From: Candidatus Amesbacteria bacterium RBG_19FT_COMBO_48_16
Lineage (GTDB): Bacteria; Patescibacteriota; Microgenomatia; CAZETR01; Amesbacteraceae
DNA: 46,243 nucleotides
Assembly: GCA_001775555.1 (NCBI GenBank)
Contig: MEXE01000042.1
Span: 1 to 46,243 of the forward strand
Direction of reading: 5' to 3'
Shown here: piece by piece, positions 1 to 8,057 of the stretch
Layout: each line of letters opens with the position of its first letter
How positions within the stretch are numbered: position 1 is the stretch's first letter
Notes under the pieces: model-generated
Databases searched by the model: none
What the model saw: the letters and a program-made list of their open reading frames with translations, nothing else
Told to the model about the DNA's origin: nothing
Program-made: the position numbers and the translations under genes

Positions 1-392
1 CCACTCTCGATTATGAATTATCAGGTTTTTATCCGGCTGACCTGGTTAAACTTGAAGTTTTGGTTGCCGGTCAACCGGTTGACGCTATGTCCCAAATCGT
101 TCCCCGCTTATCGGCCCCCAGAGTAGCCAAAGCTTTGGTCGAGCGCCTCATAGACCTTATTCCCCGCCAGCAATTTGAGGTTGCAGTCCAGGCTGCAGTC
201 GGCAGCAAGATATTAGCCCGGGCTGACGTCAAAGCTTTCAGAAAGGACGTTACCGCCAAACTCTACGGTGGCGACCAGACCCGAAAAGACAAATTGCTCA
301 AAAAACAAAAGAAAGGCAAAGCCCGCATGAAACGCGTCGGCCGGGTAGACATCCCCCAGGAAGCTTTCCTGGCAATTCTCAAAGTTAGCTAA
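1..392 (+). CDS. lepA: Elongation factor 4 (LepA), C-terminal fragment
   Basis: This is the 3' end of a ribosomal back-translocase GTPase gene; the 5' part lies outside the window. The frame is open from base 3 and gives about 129 residues ending at TAA 390-392. The segment matches the LepA C-terminal domain: an ADLVKLEVLVAGQPVDA stretch, then LIPRQQFEVAVQAAVGSKI, then RKDVTAKLYGGDQTRK, KQKKGKARMK and the terminal PQEAFLAILK. These motifs are typical of LepA and distinguish it from EF-G. It is convergent with the glycosidase gene, which ends 13 bp away. No terminator hairpin is visible in the gap. Confidence 0.95.
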   Translation, partial: TLDYELSGFYPADLVKLEVLVAGQPVDAMSQIVPRLSAPRVAKALVERLIDLIPRQQFEVAVQAAVGSKILARADVKAFRKDVTAKLYGGDQTRKDKLLKKQKKGKARMKRVGRVDIPQEAFLAILKVS

Positions 393-405
393 ACCCGCCG
401 TTTGA

Positions 406-1734
406 CTATTTCACTTCCAGCTCCAGAAGCACTACGCTGTTTGGTTGCATAGCCACTTCTTTTTGCAGCATCGCTCCCGGCGATGCTATTTCTGCTGTAG
501 TTGTTCCTGTCCCTAAAATCGTCGTCCGCAACCGGTAATCACTGGGAACCAACCCCAAAAAACTGACCGGAACAACTTCACTATGACTGCCCTTGGGATC
601 ATAATTAGTCAAAATTACCTGATAGACACCGTCTTTTTTTGCTCCGATTGCTCTCACCCAACTACCTTCACCCGTCACGGACAGCCTTTGATCTCCAAGC
701 GTCGAAAGCAGCACCAAAGCCTGGTATCGGGGCTTGCCTACCAGTCCCCATTGGCCGGAGACCGCAAAACTAAAACCCGATTTGGCTTTAAACATCAGCT
801 CTCTCGATACGGCCACCAAATGTGCCGCCCCGACGGCAGTATCGTTTGCCCCCCCCGCCTCACTCCTGGGTGCCATCTCAGTAATTATCTTTTCCACTTG
901 TGAAAAATACGGATGTCCTTCAATCCACCTGTCCGCTTTGGCAATGTCGTCACTATACCTGCCTACGTCCAGATCATACCGATGCCAGGAAAAAAAATCC
1001 AACCTTATTTTATTTTTCAGAATATACGGAAAAAAATTATTTATCCAGTTAGGATACAGTCCCGTTGTCCCGGGGCCCCCCAGTTTGAATTGTTTTACTT
1101 GGGAAGCAGCCGCCGCTCCCCTGGCTGCATACAAATACAGGTTCCGATAATCTTTTCCCCCTCCCATTTTCCATTTCCCGAACAAATCCGGTTCGTTCCA
1201 CACTTCGTAATATACTCCGTCTATCCCCATTTCCCCGCTGTAATGCTCTATTGTCCTTTGGACAACCAATGCCCACTCATTCCAATCCCGGGGAGGCGAG
1301 ACCGAATCGGACACAGCCAAAGCTGGCGGCATGTAAGACAGGGACAAAAATGGAATCGCCCCGGTTTCCCTGATTTTGTTTATTACTTTATCCAAGCTCC
1401 CCCAATTAAACACCAAACCCCGGCTGTCTCTCGACACCACCCCGAACTGGTCATAAATATGGTCAATTCTTATATACGCCGGCTTGACTGCCGCCACCTT
1501 GACTTCTAGGCCGTCCAAAAACCCCGGTAAGTTGTCTCCCCCCTGGGCCAGTCCCCGCCATACCTTAGGCAGCGGTCCCAGCTCCCGGTCGGTTTCTACC
1601 GCAATCGCCGCTAACCTCCCCTCCGCTCCTACCAGGTATCTCACCGCGTTATTGGCCAGCTTCAAAATTCCCGGGAGTAACAAGGCCAAAGCCACCACCC
1701 CGATAAATGAAATCGTCTGCTCCCTGTTTTTCAC
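406..1734 (-). CDS. Membrane-anchored GH39-like glycoside hydrolase
   Basis: A 442-residue protein with a hydrophobic N-terminal segment (about residues 9-25) that should anchor it to the membrane or act as an uncleaved signal. The remainder resembles a clan GH-A TIM barrel of the GH39 type (beta-xylosidase/iduronidase). The acid/base motif VWNEP lies at about 178-182 (Glu181). A GGPGTTG segment follows near 219-225, then DFFSWHRY near 247-253. IITEM near 283-287 is the candidate nucleophile site (Glu286). The substrate cannot be told. The start is GTG at 1734, exactly where transcription from the upstream promoter is predicted to begin, so the mRNA would be leaderless. It is divergent from hrcA and shares its -35 region. 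Confidence 0.75.
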   Translation of the reverse strand: MKNREQTISFIGVVALALLLPGILKLANNAVRYLVGAEGRLAAIAVETDRELGPLPKVWRGLAQGGDNLPGFLDGLEVKVAAVKPAYIRIDHIYDQFGVVSRDSRGLVFNWGSLDKVINKIRETGAIPFLSLSYMPPALAVSDSVSPPRDWNEWALVVQRTIEHYSGEMGIDGVYYEVWNEPDLFGKWKMGGGKDYRNLYLYAARGAAAASQVKQFKLGGPGTTGLYPNWINNFFPYILKNKIRLDFFSWHRYDLDVGRYSDDIAKADRWIEGHPYFSQVEKIITEMAPRSEAGGANDTAVGAAHLVAVSRELMFKAKSGFSFAVSGQWGLVGKPRYQALVLLSTLGDQRLSVTGEGSWVRAIGAKKDGVYQVILTNYDPKGSHSEVVPVSFLGLVPSDYRLRTTILGTGTTTAEIASPGAMLQKEVAMQPNSVVLLELEVK

Positions 1735-1740
1735 TCTCCA

Positions 1741-1769
1741 ATTGTAACCTTCGCCTCACCACTTGACAA
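1741..1769 (-). promoter_or_regulatory. Promoter of the GH39-like gene, sharing its -35 with hrcA
   Basis: On the minus strand TTGTCA (1769-1764), a 17-nt spacer and TACAAT (1746-1741) form a near-consensus sigma70-type promoter. The predicted start is near 1734, the first base of the GTG start codon. The -35 overlaps the hrcA -35 (TTGACA 1763-1768) because TTGACAA is the reverse complement of TTGTCAA. Confidence 0.7.
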
Positions 1770-1799
1770 CAGTTAGCACTCGTGTTAAGTTTCTGCTAA
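1763..1799 (+). promoter_or_regulatory. hrcA promoter with CIRCE operator
   Basis: TTGACA (1763-1768), 17 nt and TAAGTT (1786-1791) form a promoter. Inside it lies a CIRCE-like element: TTAGCACTC (1773-1781, perfect first half), a 9-nt spacer, then TTCTGCTAA (1791-1799, 6 of 9 matches to the usual GAGTGCTAA). CIRCE is the known binding site of HrcA. Here it covers the -10 region and ends directly at the ATG, implying autorepression. There is no room for a Shine-Dalgarno sequence. The predicted start is about 1798, so the transcript is probably leaderless. Confidence 0.8.
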
Positions 1800-2534
1800 A
1801 TGAATCTTACTCCCCGTCAAACTCAGATCCTGAAAGCCCTGGTCGAGGAATATATCGCCACGGCCGAGCCTATCGCTAGTGAACAGCTGGAAAAGAAATA
1901 CAACCTGGGTGTTTCCCCGGCCACTATCAGAAACGAAATGGCCGCTCTTACTCATCAGGGTTTTTTGCGTCAGCCCCACACGTCTGCCGGTCGTATTCCC
2001 ACCCCTACAGCCTTACATTTTTTCGTCGATCATCTCATGCAGGAAAAACGCCTTTCTGTCGCCGACGAAGTTTCGGCAAAAGAAAAAGTTTGGGATTCCC
2101 GTTTTGACTTTGACAAATTTATGCGTCAGGCTACCTTGGCTTTGGCCGAACGCACCAAGACTCTATCGGTTACCGCCACTGACGAGGGGGATATTTATTA
2201 CGCCGGCATAGCCAATATCTTGGACATGCCGGAATTTTTTGACATCGATGTTACCAAGACGGTACTTTCTCTGCTGGATCAGCAATCCCGTCTCACCCAG
2301 CTATTTTTTGATCGGACTTACAGCCAAGACCCGGTGCATATAATTTTTGGAGCCGACCTGGGCTGGCCTTTCTTTGACCCGGTGGGTATGGCCTTTACTT
2401 ACTTTTCTGCAGGCGGAAATCACCGCGGATCACTGGCTGTTATTGGTCCTTGCCGGCTGAATTTCCCGTACGTAATTCCCACTCTTAAATATTTCTCCCA
2501 GCTTTTTTCTGAAATGCACAAGCATTGGCAATAA
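1800..2534 (+). CDS. hrcA: Heat-inducible transcription repressor HrcA (short form)
   Basis: A repressor of class I heat-shock genes that binds CIRCE. The N-terminus (LTPRQTQILKALVEEYI, then SPATIRNEMAALTHQGFLRQ and PHTSAGRIPT) is the characteristic winged-helix region. The C-terminus (GSLAVIGPCRLNFPYVIPTL) matches the GAF-like end of the family. At 244 residues it is about 100 shorter than typical HrcA, with the loss in the middle where the inserted dimerising domain normally sits. It is the first gene of hrcA-grpE-dnaK and its CIRCE abuts the ATG. The start is supported by alignment of the N-terminus with the family. Confidence 0.92.
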   Translation: MNLTPRQTQILKALVEEYIATAEPIASEQLEKKYNLGVSPATIRNEMAALTHQGFLRQPHTSAGRIPTPTALHFFVDHLMQEKRLSVADEVSAKEKVWDSRFDFDKFMRQATLALAERTKTLSVTATDEGDIYYAGIANILDMPEFFDIDVTKTVLSLLDQQSRLTQLFFDRTYSQDPVHIIFGADLGWPFFDPVGMAFTYFSAGGNHRGSLAVIGPCRLNFPYVIPTLKYFSQLFSEMHKHWQ

Positions 2535-2549
2535 TTCCTCCTTTTTATT

Positions 2550-3086
2550 ATGTCTAAAGTCAAAACCTCAACTCCATCAGTCTCCGAACTCCAGCACCAG
2601 GTAAAAGCTTTGGACCAGAATTGGAAACGGGCACTAGCGGACTATCACAATCTCAAAAGAAGGATTGAACACGACAAATCGGAATTTGTCAAACTGGCCA
2701 ACGCCAATCTTATTGCCCGCCTTATTCCCTCACTTGATGTTATCGAACTGGCAGCTGCACACAACGAGGATATAGGTGTCCAGATGGCCGCAAGACAATT
2801 CCATGAAGCTTTAAACCAGGAAGGTCTCCAAGTTATCTCTCCCGGCCTCGGCGATGCTTTTGACTCTTCCCTCCACGAATGTATCGAAACTCTTGATTTA
2901 CCGGGCGACAAACAGCAAAATACAATTGCCGAAGTAAGTTTAAAAGGCTATCGGATCGGAGACTACATTCTCCGCCCGGCCAAAGTGAAAGTTTTCAGGG
3001 TACCTGAAAACATTCATTCCGAGCCAGTCGCGTCGGACGCGACGCAGTCGAGGGATCCTCAATTAATTAACCAAACCGGGAGCTAA
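2550..3086 (+). CDS. grpE: Nucleotide exchange factor GrpE
   Basis: The ADP/ATP exchange factor for DnaK. In the 178-residue product, residues 15-60 are a predicted coiled coil. ALADYHNLKRRIEHDK is the classic GrpE signature start, and the beta-wing includes VSLKGYRIGDYILRPAKVKV. It follows hrcA by 15 bp and precedes dnaK by 6 bp, so the three are co-transcribed. The last ~25 residues after KVFRVPENI are not GrpE-like. They are partly encoded by a 17-bp palindrome (3027-3043) and look like a dispersed repeat that extended the reading frame. Confidence 0.95.
   Translation: MSKVKTSTPSVSELQHQVKALDQNWKRALADYHNLKRRIEHDKSEFVKLANANLIARLIPSLDVIELAAAHNEDIGVQMAARQFHEALNQEGLQVISPGLGDAFDSSLHECIETLDLPGDKQQNTIAEVSLKGYRIGDYILRPAKVKVFRVPENIHSEPVASDATQSRDPQLINQTGS
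3027..3043. repeat. 17-bp GC-rich palindrome inside the grpE 3' end
   Basis: GTCGCGTC, one central G, then GACGCGAC: 8-bp arms that are exact reverse complements. The sequence just after it (GCAGTCGAGGGA) resembles short dispersed repeats found in CPR genomes. It encodes part of the non-conserved GrpE tail. Confidence 0.7.
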
Positions 3087-3092
3087 ATTAAT

Positions 3093-4997
3093 ATGTCCAA
3101 AATAATCGGTATTGATCTCGGAACCACTAATTCTTGTGTGGCCGTAATGGAAGGCGGTCAGCCCAAAGTCATCCCCGCTGCCGATACAGGTCGTAACATT
3201 ACTCCTTCTGTCGTGGAGCCGGTCAAAAACTTGGTAGGGGACGTGGCCAAACGCCAGATGATCCTAAATCCCAAAAACACTATTTACAGTATCAAGCGTC
3301 TCATGGGTCGTAAATCCACGGACCCTGAGGTCAAACGTACCGAAGGCATGGTCCCGTACAAAATCGTTTCCGGTAAAGACAACATGGCCACGGTGGAAGT
3401 GGAGGGCAAGTCCTATACCCCCCAGGAGATCTCAGCTCAGGTTTTACGAACCATGAAAGCTCACGCCGAAGCCTACCTGGGTAGCCCCGTTGATCGGGCA
3501 GTTATCACCGTGCCGGCATATTTTGATGACTCCCAACGCCAGGCTACCAAACAAGCGGGTGAGATTGCCGGTCTCAAGGTGGAACGGATTATCAACGAGC
3601 CGACGGCAGCCGCGTTAGCCTATGGCCTGGACAAAAAAAACGCTCATACTGTGGCCGTTTATGATTTAGGTGGGGGTACTTTTGATATTTCCATTCTCGA
3701 ACTGGGGGACGGAGTATTTGAAGTCAAGTCCACCAACGGCGACACCCATTTAGGGGGGGACGACTTCGACCAGGCAATAATGGACTGGATCGTTGCCGAG
3801 TTTAGAAAAGACCACGGTGTTGACCTGAAAAAAGACTCTCAGGCTCTTCAGCGTATCCGCGATGCGGCCGAAAAAGCCAAAATAGAGCTTTCCTCCAGCC
3901 TTGAGTATGAAATCAACCAGCCTTACATTACCCAAAAGGACAGCCAGCCTCTTCACTTAACCCTGAAATTAACCCGGTCCAAACTTGAATCCATCGTTGA
4001 TGAGTTGATCCAAAAGACTACCGCGCCGGTCAAAGCTGCCTTAAAAGACGCTAAAAAGGAGAGTAAAGACATAGATGAGATAGTGTTGGTTGGGGGTATG
4101 ACCCGTATGCCGAAAGTCATAGATACTGTCAAAAACCTTTTCGGCAAAGAACCCAACAGGAGTGTCAATCCCGACGAAGTGGTAGCTATCGGAGCGGCTA
4201 TCCAGGGCGGAGTCCTGACCGGCGACGTCAAAGATGTCGTGCTTCTGGATGTCACTCCCCTGACTCTCGGCTTGGAGACTCTGGGCGGAGTTATGACCCC
4301 GCTTATTGAACGGAACACTACTATCCCTACCAGTAAGTCCCAGATTTTTTCGACTGCCGCCGATAGTCAAACTTCTGTCGAAATCCATGTCCTTCAGGGC
4401 GAGCGTCCCATGGCAGCAGACAACAAGACTTTAGGCCGCTTCATTTTGGACGGCATCCCTCCCGCCCCCCGGGGAGTTCCCCAAATCGAAGTCGCTTTCG
4501 ATATTGACGCCTCCGGAATTCTCAAAGTCTCTGCCAAAGACAAAGCCACCGGCAAATCCCAGCATATCACCATCACCAACTCGACTAATCTGGACGAAAA
4601 GGAAGTCGAACGCATGCGCGCCGAAGCCGAGAAACATGCATCCGAAGATTCTACCAAAAAAGCCCATATCGAAGCTCGTAATCAAGCCGATTCCCTGATC
4701 TTCACTGCCGAAAAAACTCTCAAAGATGCCGGCGAGAAAGCCCCGGCTGATCTCAAATCCGAGGTCGAGGATAAGTCCAAGGCATTAAAAGATATTTTGG
4801 AAACCGGCACTAAGGAAGACCTGGACGCCAAATCCAAAGACCTGATGGATTCGCTGCAAAAACTGGGTTCCTCTATGTATCAGCAAAGCCAGGCTCAAAC
4901 CCCTCCCTCCGATCAAACTGCTGACGGTGATCAACCCAAACCCGAAAACAAGGGTAACGATAAAAGTACTCCCGAAGAAGGCGAAGTCGTGAATTGA
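3093..4997 (+). CDS. dnaK: Chaperone DnaK (Hsp70)
   Basis: The central ATP-dependent foldase. The 634-residue product has GIDLGTTNSCVAVMEGG at the N-terminus (phosphate 1), VPAYFDDSQRQATK, the NEPTAAALAYGLD helix, DLGGGTFDISILEL (phosphate 2) and LVGGMTRMPKV (adenosine loop). The linker DVVLLDVTPLTLGLETLGG leads into the substrate-binding domain. The C-terminal tail is acidic and low-complexity, as is usual. Its nucleotide exchange partner GrpE is encoded directly upstream and its J-protein at 23830. The gene ends 3 bp from a convergent small ORF and no terminator hairpin is visible. Confidence 0.98.
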   Translation: MSKIIGIDLGTTNSCVAVMEGGQPKVIPAADTGRNITPSVVEPVKNLVGDVAKRQMILNPKNTIYSIKRLMGRKSTDPEVKRTEGMVPYKIVSGKDNMATVEVEGKSYTPQEISAQVLRTMKAHAEAYLGSPVDRAVITVPAYFDDSQRQATKQAGEIAGLKVERIINEPTAAALAYGLDKKNAHTVAVYDLGGGTFDISILELGDGVFEVKSTNGDTHLGGDDFDQAIMDWIVAEFRKDHGVDLKKDSQALQRIRDAAEKAKIELSSSLEYEINQPYITQKDSQPLHLTLKLTRSKLESIVDELIQKTTAPVKAALKDAKKESKDIDEIVLVGGMTRMPKVIDTVKNLFGKEPNRSVNPDEVVAIGAAIQGGVLTGDVKDVVLLDVTPLTLGLETLGGVMTPLIERNTTIPTSKSQIFSTAADSQTSVEIHVLQGERPMAADNKTLGRFILDGIPPAPRGVPQIEVAFDIDASGILKVSAKDKATGKSQHITITNSTNLDEKEVERMRAEAEKHASEDSTKKAHIEARNQADSLIFTAEKTLKDAGEKAPADLKSEVEDKSKALKDILETGTKEDLDAKSKDLMDSLQKLGSSMYQQSQAQTPPSDQTADGDQPKPENKGNDKSTPEEGEVVN

Positions 4998-5000
4998 CAC

Positions 5001-5309
5001 CTAGTCTTCTTCTGCGCCAAAAACTCTCATTACAAATATTGCGACATTAGGATGTATTGTTATCCCTTTTTTCCTGAGACGAGCTGGAATTAATAACTTT
5101 GCGGCTTCGACAGCAGCGACGGCTTGCGCAAGCTCCTCACTTACTCCAGAAACGAGAAGAAGCCCTTCTTTTTTAGCCTTGAAAGCTTCTGCTGCACGAA
5201 CTAATTCTCTAAGGTCCACAAAATAATTATAGGACAACGTGCCCGTGAAGTCAATCTGGTTTGCCAAAACTCGACTCAAAAGATAAAATGAACCCGCCAT
5301 GAAAGTCAC
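5001..5309 (-). CDS. Hypothetical protein, convergent with dnaK
   Basis: I do not recognise this 102-residue protein. It fills the space between dnaK and the protease gene with almost no spare bases. Its sequence is non-repetitive, with an alanine/lysine-rich helical middle (RELVRAAEAFKAKKEGLLLV) and a mixed C-terminus (ARLRKKGITIHPNVAIFVMR). The longest form starts at GTG 5309; an ATG three codons in (5300) is equally possible. No Shine-Dalgarno or clear promoter is visible. It could be a real lineage-specific gene or an open frame by chance. The tight fit on both sides favours a gene. Confidence 0.5.
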   Translation of the reverse strand: MTFMAGSFYLLSRVLANQIDFTGTLSYNYFVDLRELVRAAEAFKAKKEGLLLVSGVSEELAQAVAAVEAAKLLIPARLRKKGITIHPNVAIFVMRVFGAEED

Positions 5310-5330
5310 TTATCAATTGACTTAACCTGC

Positions 5331-6446
5331 ATGCCTGATAACGATAAGCCCCAACCTCCGTCTGCTCCTCCTCCGCCTCCGGCTCCCCCACCCCCGCCCG
5401 CCTCCGCCAAATCTGTCAAATTTCGCGAGCCTCCTCTCAATTTCCAAGAGACCCAGGACATACTTACCAAACTGGAATCCCGGCTTTCCACCAAAGTTAT
5501 GTGTTACTACACTCCCAAGGACCAATCCATCAACCAAAATCACCCCGATATTTTTTTGGAACAATTAAGAACTATAGGACCCCAACCTACAATTTCCCTG
5601 GTCATAATTAGCAACGGCGGCCACGGTTCTGCTTCTTTAAGAATTGCTCACATCCTGCGGGAATATTGCCAAAACTTGCACATGATTGTTCCCTCGCGCT
5701 GTGCGTCTGCCGCCACCCTGCTGACTCTAGCGGCAGATAAAATTATTATGAGCCCCTCAGGTTATCTGACTGCCATCGACAGCAGCCTCACCCACGGTCT
5801 CAATCCCAGGGGGCCGGACAATAGGCCGGTATCAGTCTCGGTCGATCAGATCAAACGCATCCTCAAATTCCTGGACGCCGAAGGCCCGGCTGTCACCGAC
5901 AGTCAGAAAGAAGGCTCTTATCGCACTCTGTTTAAATATATTCACCCTGTTACCATCGGGGAAATCGACCGCGTCTCGTCTCACTCCGTTCTCATCGCCA
6001 CCAAAATGATGCAGCTGCATCCCCAGTCGTTTAAGTCAGACGATCAGATATCCCGGATTGCCAATCACCTTCACAATGATTACCCCGAGCACGGTTTTCC
6101 CATTCTGTATTCCGAGGCTAAAGACGTCGGATTACCGGTAGAAAAAGCGGATATGCAGCTTTCCCACCTCCTTAGAGACCTGGTCAACTATTATGATTCC
6201 GCTACCCGCGAGGAAATAACCCACCTAAGTGAATCCCATTTCAAATCAGCGGCTTTTACTAATCTGGTGGAGTCCGTCGGCGTCCGGACCGTCTTTCGTT
6301 CATCCTTTGAAAGGAGGCTCAACCCTATTACTAAAGTTTGGCAAACCGAAAACGATCTTTCCAAATGGGTGAATATCACTCCTCCCCCCAGCCCTGAAGG
6401 CAAAATTCAAATCCGCTCCCTGGGACTTTCCCTATCCAGCCAATGA
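5331..6446 (+). CDS. SDH-type serine protease (ClpP/SppA fold)
   Basis: A 371-residue protein of the serine dehydrogenase proteinase family (S49-like, crotonase fold), probably membrane-associated peptide hydrolysis. Residues 1-27 are an extreme proline-rich tail. The core starts near 36. VIISNGGHGSASLRIAHIL (91-109) forms the oxyanion-side strand and helix. PSRCASAATLLTLAAD (121-136) holds the candidate nucleophile Ser126, followed by IIMSPSGYLTAIDSSL. There is no signal peptide. It overlaps the next gene by 4 bp, so the two are translationally coupled. The family assignment is good; the natural substrate is unknown. Confidence 0.75.
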   Translation: MPDNDKPQPPSAPPPPPAPPPPPASAKSVKFREPPLNFQETQDILTKLESRLSTKVMCYYTPKDQSINQNHPDIFLEQLRTIGPQPTISLVIISNGGHGSASLRIAHILREYCQNLHMIVPSRCASAATLLTLAADKIIMSPSGYLTAIDSSLTHGLNPRGPDNRPVSVSVDQIKRILKFLDAEGPAVTDSQKEGSYRTLFKYIHPVTIGEIDRVSSHSVLIATKMMQLHPQSFKSDDQISRIANHLHNDYPEHGFPILYSEAKDVGLPVEKADMQLSHLLRDLVNYYDSATREEITHLSESHFKSAAFTNLVESVGVRTVFRSSFERRLNPITKVWQTENDLSKWVNITPPPSPEGKIQIRSLGLSLSSQ

Positions 6447-6919
6447 CCTCTTCTTTTCCCGTCGAAGTCAACCGGGTTAAATTGTGGCTTGAGTCTCGCG
6501 GTTTTACTCCGCGGATTAAACTTCTGGGAGTCACAGCCAAGACTGCCCGGGATGCCGCCACAGCCGTTGGTTGTGACTTGGAAAAAATCGCCAAATCACT
6601 TGTCTTTTATATTGTGGCAACCCAAAAGCCGATTCTTATTATCGTCAGCGGCAAAAACAGGGTTGACAAGACCAAAGTAGGGGAGTATCTGGGGCAAAAA
6701 ATCAAAACTGCCGGCCCTGATTTTGTACTCCACGTCACCGGCTTTTCTGCCGGTGGTGTGCCTCCGGTGGCTCACTTACAGCCGATTCGGACACTTATCG
6801 ATCAGGATTTATTATCGTTTGCTGCAATTTGGGTTGCAGCTGGCCACCCCAATGCCCTCTTTCCCCTCTCACCCTCTGATCTTGTCCGGCTTACCGGGGG
6901 AGAAGTTATCCCGGTCTAA
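6443..6919 (+). CDS. YbaK/EbsC-type aminoacyl-tRNA deacylase
   Basis: A 158-residue single-domain protein of the YbaK/ProRS-INS family, which hydrolyses mischarged tRNAs (typically Cys-tRNA-Pro). Visible family features are the CDLEKIAKSLVFYI segment with the conserved lysine of the active-site region, VSGKNRVDKTKVGEYLG, and the substrate-loop signature GFSAGGVPPVAH. The C-terminal WVAAGHPNALFPLSPSDLVRLTGG is also typical. It is coupled by an ATGA overlap to the upstream protease and converges with rpsK, overlapping its stop codon by 4 bp. Which tRNA it edits cannot be told. Confidence 0.85.
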   Translation: MTSSFPVEVNRVKLWLESRGFTPRIKLLGVTAKTARDAATAVGCDLEKIAKSLVFYIVATQKPILIIVSGKNRVDKTKVGEYLGQKIKTAGPDFVLHVTGFSAGGVPPVAHLQPIRTLIDQDLLSFAAIWVAAGHPNALFPLSPSDLVRLTGGEVIPV

Positions 6920-7263
6920 ACTCTCCTTTTCTTTTTCAGCCTTGCCCCATTATGGGCCATCGGAGTTACATCAGCAATCAAAGTCATCTTCATTCCCGCC
7001 GCCTTCAGAGCTCTTAAAGCCGCATCCCGGCCGGAACCCGGGCCTTTCAGGTATACTTCAGCTTCTTTTATTCCGGAAGCCATAGCTTTACGCGCTGCGG
7101 CTTCAACCGCTGTAGTGGCCGCAAAAGGTGTGGACTTTCGGGTTCCCTTAAACCCGGACGCTCCTGCAGAACCCCAGGATACGGTATTCCCACCCGCATC
7201 TGTTACAGTTACCAGAGTGTTATTAAATGTAGCCGTAATGTACACTTTTCCGTTCACCCCCAT
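6916..7263 (-). CDS. rpsK: 30S ribosomal protein S11 (uS11)
   Basis: A platform protein of the small subunit. The 115 residues carry YITATFNNTLVTVTDAGGN, SWGSAGASGFKGTRKSTP, AMASGIKEAEVYLKGPGSGR and the tail VTPMAHNGARLKKKRRV. Relative to E. coli the basic N-terminal extension (about 14 residues) is absent. It is the last gene of the ribosomal cluster here: the usual followers rpsD, rpoA and rplQ are missing and a convergent ybaK-type gene abuts it. Confidence 0.96.
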   Translation of the reverse strand: MGVNGKVYITATFNNTLVTVTDAGGNTVSWGSAGASGFKGTRKSTPFAATTAVEAAARKAMASGIKEAEVYLKGPGSGRDAALRALKAAGMKMTLIADVTPMAHNGARLKKKRRV

Positions 7264-7264
7264 A

Positions 7265-7693
7265 TTATTTAGCTTTTGCCTCCTTTCTCTCTTTCTCTGC
7301 TTTGGCAGCCTCTACCTGAGCCAGAGCCTCTTTCTTTAAAGCCCCGATAGTTACTTTTTTACCTCTTCTGATCCGGGCGTTTGTCCGGGTCCTCTGCCCT
7401 CGGACTGGTAATCCCCGGGCGTGCCGCATTCCCCTATACGATCCGATTTCTTTGAGCCTGGAGATATTTAAGGCCACTTCTTTGCGCAAGTCACCCTCAA
7501 CTTTTATAACCTCTGTAGCTTTTTGGATCTTTGACAGTTCCTCAGGAGACAATTGATTCGTCCTTTTATCGCCGCCAACACCCGCTTTTCTTAAAATATC
7601 TGTCACTTTCGACCTGCCTACCCCATAGATATATGTTAATGCTACTTCCAGCCGTTTATTTTCAGGGATATCTACCCCGGCAATTCTGGGCAT
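7265..7693 (-). CDS. rpsM: 30S ribosomal protein S13 (uS13)
   Basis: A head protein contacting 23S rRNA and tRNA. The 142-residue product begins PRIAGVDIPENKRLEVALTYIYGVG and has the GSYRGMRHARGLPVRGQRT signature. The C-terminus is extended by about 20 residues of Ala/Glu/Lys-rich helix (VEAAKAEKERKEAKAK) compared with E. coli. Its start lies 4 bp after the rpmJ stop and its stop is 1 bp before the rpsK start. Confidence 0.97.
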   Translation of the reverse strand: MPRIAGVDIPENKRLEVALTYIYGVGRSKVTDILRKAGVGGDKRTNQLSPEELSKIQKATEVIKVEGDLRKEVALNISRLKEIGSYRGMRHARGLPVRGQRTRTNARIRRGKKVTIGALKKEALAQVEAAKAEKERKEAKAK

Positions 7694-7697
7694 ATCT

Positions 7698-7811
7698 TCA
7701 TCCTTGTCTTTGTTTGTGCTTAGGATTAACGCAAATTACATACAAAACCCCCCGGCGTTTTATTACCCGGCAGTTTCGGCACCTGGTTTTTATAGATGCT
7801 GCAACCTTCAT
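7698..7811 (-). CDS. rpmJ: 50S ribosomal protein L36 (bL36)
   Basis: A 37-residue gene in the gap between infA and rpsM, at its canonical position. The product starts MKVAASIKTRCRNCRVIKRR and ends CVNPKHKQRQG. The zinc ribbon ligands Cys11, Cys14, Cys27 and His32 are all present, so this is the zinc-binding form. ATG is at 7811 and TGA at 7700-7698; the use of TGA as a stop here argues against UGA recoding. Confidence 0.96.
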   Translation of the reverse strand: MKVAASIKTRCRNCRVIKRRGVLYVICVNPKHKQRQG

Positions 7812-7817
7812 TTTTAT

Positions 7818-8057
7818 TTATTTTAGTCGGTAAATTACCCGTCCTTTTGACATGTCCAGGCTGTTTATTTCCAGTCGGACCTTGTCTCCCGGTAACAGTC
7901 TTACCCAATTGCGCCTCATTCTCCCTGCCAGGTGGCAGAGCAGAATCTTGTCTGTTAAGTTGTCAGGCAAGGAGCTGGTTACTTTCACCCTAAAGCTGGT
8001 GTTAGGTAAATTTTCCAAAACTACCCCTTCAACCTCAAAGACTGTTGGCGCACTCAT
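7818..8057 (-). CDS. infA: Translation initiation factor IF-1
   Basis: A single OB-fold protein that occupies the A site during initiation. The 79 residues include VEGVVLENLPNTSFRVKV, LCHLAGRMRRNWVRLLPGDKV and a terminal DMSKGRVIYRLK, all matching IF-1. It overlaps map upstream by 4 bp and sits before rpmJ, the standard secY-adk-map-infA-rpmJ order. Confidence 0.96.
   Translation of the reverse strand: MSAPTVFEVEGVVLENLPNTSFRVKVTSSLPDNLTDKILLCHLAGRMRRNWVRLLPGDKVRLEINSLDMSKGRVIYRLK

Noticed and set aside
3750..4388. Long open frames antisense to dnaK
   Set aside because: They mirror a strongly conserved gene with biased codons and have no independent domain or start signals.
7698..7700. UGA recoding (as in some CPR lineages)
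   Set aside because: TGA is a natural stop for rpmJ and rpsJ, and reading through would extend conserved proteins past their normal ends.
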